DNA of 64,000 nucleotides, taken from contig CM060731.1 of NCBI GenBank assembly GCA_030704615.1, positions 90,624,756-90,688,755 on the forward strand, written 5' to 3'. This document shows positions 59,976 to 64,000 of the stretch, one piece after another (positions within the stretch are counted from its first letter, which is position 1; every line of letters starts with the position of its first letter). The notes below the pieces were generated by a model that worked only from the letters and a program-made list of their open reading frames with translations, was not told the origin of the DNA and ran no database searches. This stretch comes from Takakia lepidozioides. Lineage: Eukaryota; Streptophyta; Takakiopsida; Takakiales; Takakiaceae. Position numbers and translations under genes: made by a program.

Positions 59976-60075
59976 CCCGTTTGGGAGCTAGAGGCGTAAA
60001 TATGCTGCGGTGGCATTCAACGACAGAAATCCTTCCATCATAGGTAATCTGGAGCTTGAAATCCGGCCCTCTTAC

Positions 60076-60153
60076 ACCAACGAGCTAACTTGCTGAATTC
60101 AACATGAAAATTTAGGGACGACTCTGATAATAGGAAAATTAGGCTGAAATGTG
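60076..60153 (+). repeat. Dispersed repeat, copy 2 (first copy at 2587-2666)
   Basis: Starts ACCAACGAGCTAACTTG and ends AGGCTGAAATGTG, as in the first copy. Differences are a few bases plus a small gap after GACTCTGATAA. Confidence 0.7.
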
Positions 60154-60850
60154 TTGAAGAAGGTGCCTTCATTAGCAGTGCCTTGTTCTATCAATTGTGA
60201 TGTTGCCGCTGCTGTTTCCAGTTGACCATTCATGGCTGCATCCTCATTGTCGCTCCATTGTTGTAGATGTAAGGTTCATGATTTTGAGTATAAGACAGAT
60301 TCCATAACCGCATTGACCTGTTTCATGATATTTTGTGGAAAATGTGATGGCAACTATTTTTATGAAGATCTGATGGTGACCTTGTATGTAATTGCTCTGC
60401 CAGATCGATGGAGTTCACGCCATGGCAATGCCCGATCTCGTGACAATCTGGGGTCTAGTGTTTAGAGGAGTCAAAAGAAAGACTTAGACTTGCCCTTCCT
60501 AAGGGTACGCTGGTATAAAAGTATGACGCCTCCCGAAGGGAGCGTAACTTATGGTGTCACTTGACCCCGAAGGGACGTTGGTATACACTCAGTGCAGCAG
60601 AAATCGCACCCAAATGCATTTAGGTCTGATCCATTGAACACGCCAAATGTCATTAGTGAAGTCCTCCCCCTATGTTTCGAGCCTCTTTGCCTTTGCTTTA
60701 AGCCCAAGTGCAATCTCTTATGTATCCAAGTGCTTCTCCCATGTAGAGGCCCAAGTGCGACCTCCAGTGTCCAGTGTCACCTAAGTCCAAGTGCAATCCC
60801 AAAACCCACTTTGCTATTTTTGCAATCTCCCATGTTGAGGCTTCATATAT
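60154..60850. other. No gene seen
   Basis: No supported coding region. Sequence from about 60590 grades into the repeated block that follows. Confidence 0.4.
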
Positions 60851-61740
60851 TGATATATCCACTTTGCTATTTTTCGCGAATTTCCAGCGACCAAAAGCAC
60901 TTGAAAATTCCAAATCTCCCAGGTGAAGGGCCAATCATTGCTCTAGGAAAGCCCACTTTGCTATTTTGTGTGAATTTTCAGCGACCCAAAGTACTTGGAA
61001 TTCCACATCTCCCACACCGCTGGTCCAAAAATCATGAGACCAAGCCGGTGCACCCCTCCTCATCGAGGGCTTTCCAACGGCACCAAGCACCAATGCTGGC
61101 GAGGTTTGGGAGATCTCAACGACGCTACAAAACAAAACAAATGTCTCGCTTCATATATTGATACGCTTCATATATTGATATGAAGCAAGCCATATCTGGG
61201 GTAGCCTGTGCCGTTGGCCCAGGTGTCCAGTGTCATCTAAGTCCAAGTGCATCAATATATGAAGCAAGCCATATCTAATCATTTTTTGCCCATAGAGCCT
61301 ACGACCAGATTTGAACCGGAAACCTTTCCCTTGATATCTCTCATGTTGAGGCTCCAATCATTGTCCAGTGACCAAAAGTACTTGAAATTCGTTTTAGCCA
61401 TATCTCATCATTATATATTTATTATTATTTATTTTTCCACAGAGCCTACGACCAGATTTGAACCGGAGACCTTTCCCTTGATATCTCTCCTCTCGAGGCT
61501 CCAACCATTGTCTCAGGAATGCCCACTTTGCTATTTTTTTTTCCGAATTTCCAGCGATCAAAAGTACTTGAAATTCCACATCTCCCACACCGCAAGTCCA
61601 AAAATTATGAGACCAAGCCAATGCACCCTTCCTCGTCGAGGGCTTTCCAATGGTACCAAGCACCAGGGCTAGGTCCCCGCGGTTTGGGACATCTCAACGT
61701 GGCAAAACAAAACAAAACAAAACAAACGTCTCGCTTCATT
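60850..61740. repeat. Duplicated block with tRNA-like B-box segments
   Basis: A unit starting GCCCACTTTGCTATTTT is present at about 60950-61160 and 61517-61735, with a shorter third copy from about 60857. The two longer ones share CCACATCTCCCACACCGC, TCGAGGGCTTTCCAA and a CAAAACAAAACAAA end. Between them a second unit occurs twice (about 61297-61345 and 61438-61486). On the minus strand it contains CCGGTTCAAATCTGGTC, which fits the Pol III B box and a T-arm. No full tRNA cloverleaf could be drawn. Confidence 0.7.
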
Positions 61741-62664
61741 AGAGAGCATAGCACCTTACGGGGCCAGACTTTTTTGCCAGGTGAGGATGGTCAAAGTAAC
61801 TGTGACAAAGGGATGGAAAAAATGGAAGTTGCAGCTTAAATGACATGGTGATTGTCAAGATGATCTATTCAACTTTGCTATAAATTCACACCTTCAGCTT
61901 ACCACACATAAAACCCCGTAAATGCACTTGCAGCTACATACATGTTCCTACATTACTGACGTAGTATGAAAAGATTCACAATGGAATTGCTGTCGAAGAA
62001 GCTCTCAAAAGTAGTTGCTACCCGAGCATAAGGTAGGATTTGAAGTTACTCATGTTCAGTACAGAGTCCATATGACAATCGGCATATTAGCTTGCTAGAT
62101 ACTAAATCTTCAGTAACATTGCTAATTCATAAAAACTTGCTATTCCATTTGGAGCTAGTATTGAGAACAAAATTACATCAGAGAGACAAATCCTTGAACA
62201 AAAGGGCAGAGATCTTAGGTGATCAGTCTGCTACTAACCTGTGATAAGAGGAATTATGTAGCCCACAGCCTGCACGCCGCATCCCAAGCGAGATATAGGG
62301 CATCGACTTCGGATTTTGCTTGGTTGTATTGGTGACAACTGGGCACCAATACATAGCAGCATCAGAGTTAGGGTTGCCACACCAAAAGGGAGCAAGAAAA
62401 ACTACGTTCTCCTTTCAGCTCTAAGGGACGAAGCTTGTCGAAATAAGCATCCAATGACTTGAGACCTTGTAAATCCTTTCATTTTTCCTCTAAACGGCCT
62501 CTTCCAGAACCATGGCTGCCTGCTGACACCCTCTTGTTCTTTGACTCTGAAATAGGTACGGATACCGAAGGTGGTCCAATTGCCACACCATTCCTTACTG
62601 CTTCGGGTGTTGTGGACCCAATTAATTCTCTCTTGTGGAGCTTGCTGAAATATGCAGGGGGCTG
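61741..62664. other. No gene supported
   Basis: An exon-like plus-strand stretch near 62553-62657 (GGPIATPFLTASGVVDPINS) has an AG before it but no clear donor. It faintly resembles the start of a glycolipid-transfer domain; not enough for a call. Confidence 0.3.
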
Positions 62665-62725
62665 CTATTTCATGAGCCATGAGCCATGAGCCATGAGCCA
62701 TGAGCGGCATGAGCCATGAGCAGAG
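62665..62725. repeat. CATGAGC short-unit tandem repeat
   Basis: Six or more units of CATGAGC(C) follow CTATTT. On the other strand this equals the GCTCATG series ending GAAATAG at 47265-47335. Confidence 0.8.
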
Positions 62726-63133
62726 TCGTAAGTGTCGAAAAAAACATGAGCAGGACTATTTTCCGGAAATGAGTGTCCGCGGGAATAGGGTTTAGGGTGT
62801 CACGGTCATAGGGGGAGAAGGACCTCCCGATGAAGGAGGTTCGGCAATGTTTTTTAGAATTACATATTGAAAGGCAATGTTTCGCGAATGGTAGGGTGGT
62901 ACTGCTCTGTACAATGGGGGCCCATTTCAGCCTACCAGCCACTTGCAAAATCCACCCACACTCCCAATCCCAAACGAAATGAGGAATGATGCATTCTGGG
63001 AACGATGGATACAGAATAGAACAAAAAGAGGGCACAATGGGGTTTTTATTGATCCACATGAATTGCATTTGAAGCATGTCTACTGTGCTGATTGTGCAAA
63101 CAAATCTTTAGCCCTGTGCCTTCTGAATACAAG
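62726..63133. other. No gene seen
   Basis: Nothing I can support as coding or structural. Confidence 0.4.
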
Positions 63134-63847
63134 TCACGTTGTCAATGGGACTTCGACTGCTCTGAGAACTAGCTCATGAGTCATCGGGCTCCTCCAGGTA
63201 AACTGGATTGCAGCCGTTGTACCGCCCCTGTTGATGTTCACCACAATGTCGTGCCCTTCAATCATACCACCATCGAATATGGAAAGCTTCACGTTTTCGT
63301 CGTCCATACCAATGCAAATGTCCCCATACAATGGAGAAGAGGAGCGCACTCCTTCAAGAGTATACGTCTCTCCGATGGAATCCACCCACGTCCACTGGCA
63401 GCAGTTCCACCGCAACAGCATAGCAGTGCGCATTCTTCTGCATGGGTGCCCGTCGTAGCTGGGAAAATCGGAATCAAGGATGCGCAGGAGCCACGTACTC
63501 CTCAGACCAAGATCGTGACCCCGCTCGAAGACATAGTGGCCTGGGATATACTCAAAAGCGGACAATGTTTCCACATTCGAACCAGTATCTTCTGTGTAAT
63601 CTGTGTACCAAATAACGATGTCTCCCAATGTGGCCAAATACATTGCATAATCGAAGCCTCCATAAGGGCAGTCATCCCGGTTCCGGAAGCACGACATCCT
63701 TGCAAAGAAGGACCTGAGGACCTCTTTGATGCCGATGACAATGACCTTGCGGACAACAACAAAGCCCTTAGATTTTTGAAATGATGAGAAGCGGAAGAGC
63801 AGTGCGGGCTCCAATAATGGAGCATTTGGGTCCCACGTACCCACCAA
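63134..63847 (-). CDS. Unrecognised open frame, about 237 codons
   Basis: The frame is open from 63847 to a stop at 63134. The first in-frame ATG is at 63695-63697 (MSCFRNRDDCPYGGFDYAMY); residues before it could come from an upstream exon. The sequence looks protein-like: balanced composition, aromatic-rich DIVIWYTDYTEDTGSN, VNINRGGTTAAIQF. The overlapping plus-strand frame is a shadow. I recognise no domain. A degenerate copy of the GCGGCGCCGC-type palindrome lies about 100 bases upstream, near 63953. It may be part of another transposon or a host exon. Confidence 0.4.
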   Translation of the reverse strand: MVGTWDPNAPLLEPALLFRFSSFQKSKGFVVVRKVIVIGIKEVLRSFFARMSCFRNRDDCPYGGFDYAMYLATLGDIVIWYTDYTEDTGSNVETLSAFEYIPGHYVFERGHDLGLRSTWLLRILDSDFPSYDGHPCRRMRTAMLLRWNCCQWTWVDSIGETYTLEGVRSSSPLYGDICIGMDDENVKLSIFDGGMIEGHDIVVNINRGGTTAAIQFTWRSPMTHELVLRAVEVPLTT

Positions 63848-64000
63848 TCATCGTGTAACGTGTTCATCACGCCAGCGGTGGATGAACCGATACCTCTTTC
63901 TCATCCACGGGGTATAGTTTGAAATCTGCCACCAAAGTCCATCCCCCGGATGGAAATTCGGCGCCGCATTTACATCGAAGGGGGGATGGACTTCGTCGTC

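Noticed and set aside
62553-62657. Possible exon of a glycolipid-transfer-domain protein (GGPIATPFLTASGVVDP)
   Set aside because: Resemblance is short, no clear splice donor, and no second exon was found nearby.
63176-63784. 202-codon plus-strand frame overlapping the minus-strand ORF at the right edge
   Set aside because: Likely a shadow; the minus-strand reading has the more protein-like composition and is longer.

Overview
This 64 kb window looks like nuclear DNA of a green plant (streptophyte). Three intron-bearing host genes have clear plant relatives, a plant-type PPR gene lies in pieces, and most of the rest is transposon debris. I cannot fix the species. The PPR style and the transposon mix would suit a seed-free land plant or a charophyte alga better than a seed plant, but that is an impression and not a result.

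Layout. 0-1.4 kb (minus): decayed PLS-type PPR gene with a gypsy integrase scrap inserted in it. 1.4-6.9 kb: no gene, one LINE scrap. 7.0-14.9 kb (minus): a complete seven-exon P4-ATPase (lipid flippase, ALA family), with two LINE 3' ends in its fifth intron. 15-18.5 kb: degraded retroelement pieces. 18.5-24.4 kb (plus): a Ty3/gypsy chromovirus lacking its 5' end and carrying frameshifts. 24.4-27.1 kb (plus): a decayed multi-exon gene that I cannot name. 27-31 kb: two CACTA-type non-autonomous copies and a second PPR scrap. 31-37 kb: a hAT transposase gene apparently split by a second, rearranged gypsy element. 37.1-37.9 kb: a tandem array of palindromes. 38.5-39.2 kb: a hAT-type MITE with a perfect 8-bp target duplication. 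39.5-46.9 kb: an unrecognised minus-strand coding region, a second and different palindrome array, and a broken MULE transposase. 49-53.5 kb (plus): a complete eight-exon rhomboid of the plastid RBL11 type. 54.6-56 kb (minus): the 3' exons of a syntaxin of SYP61 type. 56.4-58.4 kb (minus): a broken pogo-like transposase just upstream of the visible SYP61 exons. 58.4-64 kb: dispersed repeats and one unrecognised ORF.

The three host genes do not form a pathway, and in a plant nuclear genome neighbours need not. All three encode membrane proteins: a lipid flippase, a plastid intramembrane protease homologue and a trans-Golgi SNARE. Gene models were assembled by joining exons at GT/AG sites with reading phase kept and by comparison with remembered features of plant families. 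The P4-ATPase (3,870 nt) and rhomboid (996 nt) models close without a frame break.

The most unusual structures are two arrays of 24-30 bp palindromes. One has a GCGACCGCC/GGCGGTCGC core and the other a GAAATGCGG/CCGCATTTC core. Both repeat at about 52 bp, and each lies beside a different DNA-transposon gene. A second oddity is a gypsy element whose terminal repeats face each other as inverted repeats.
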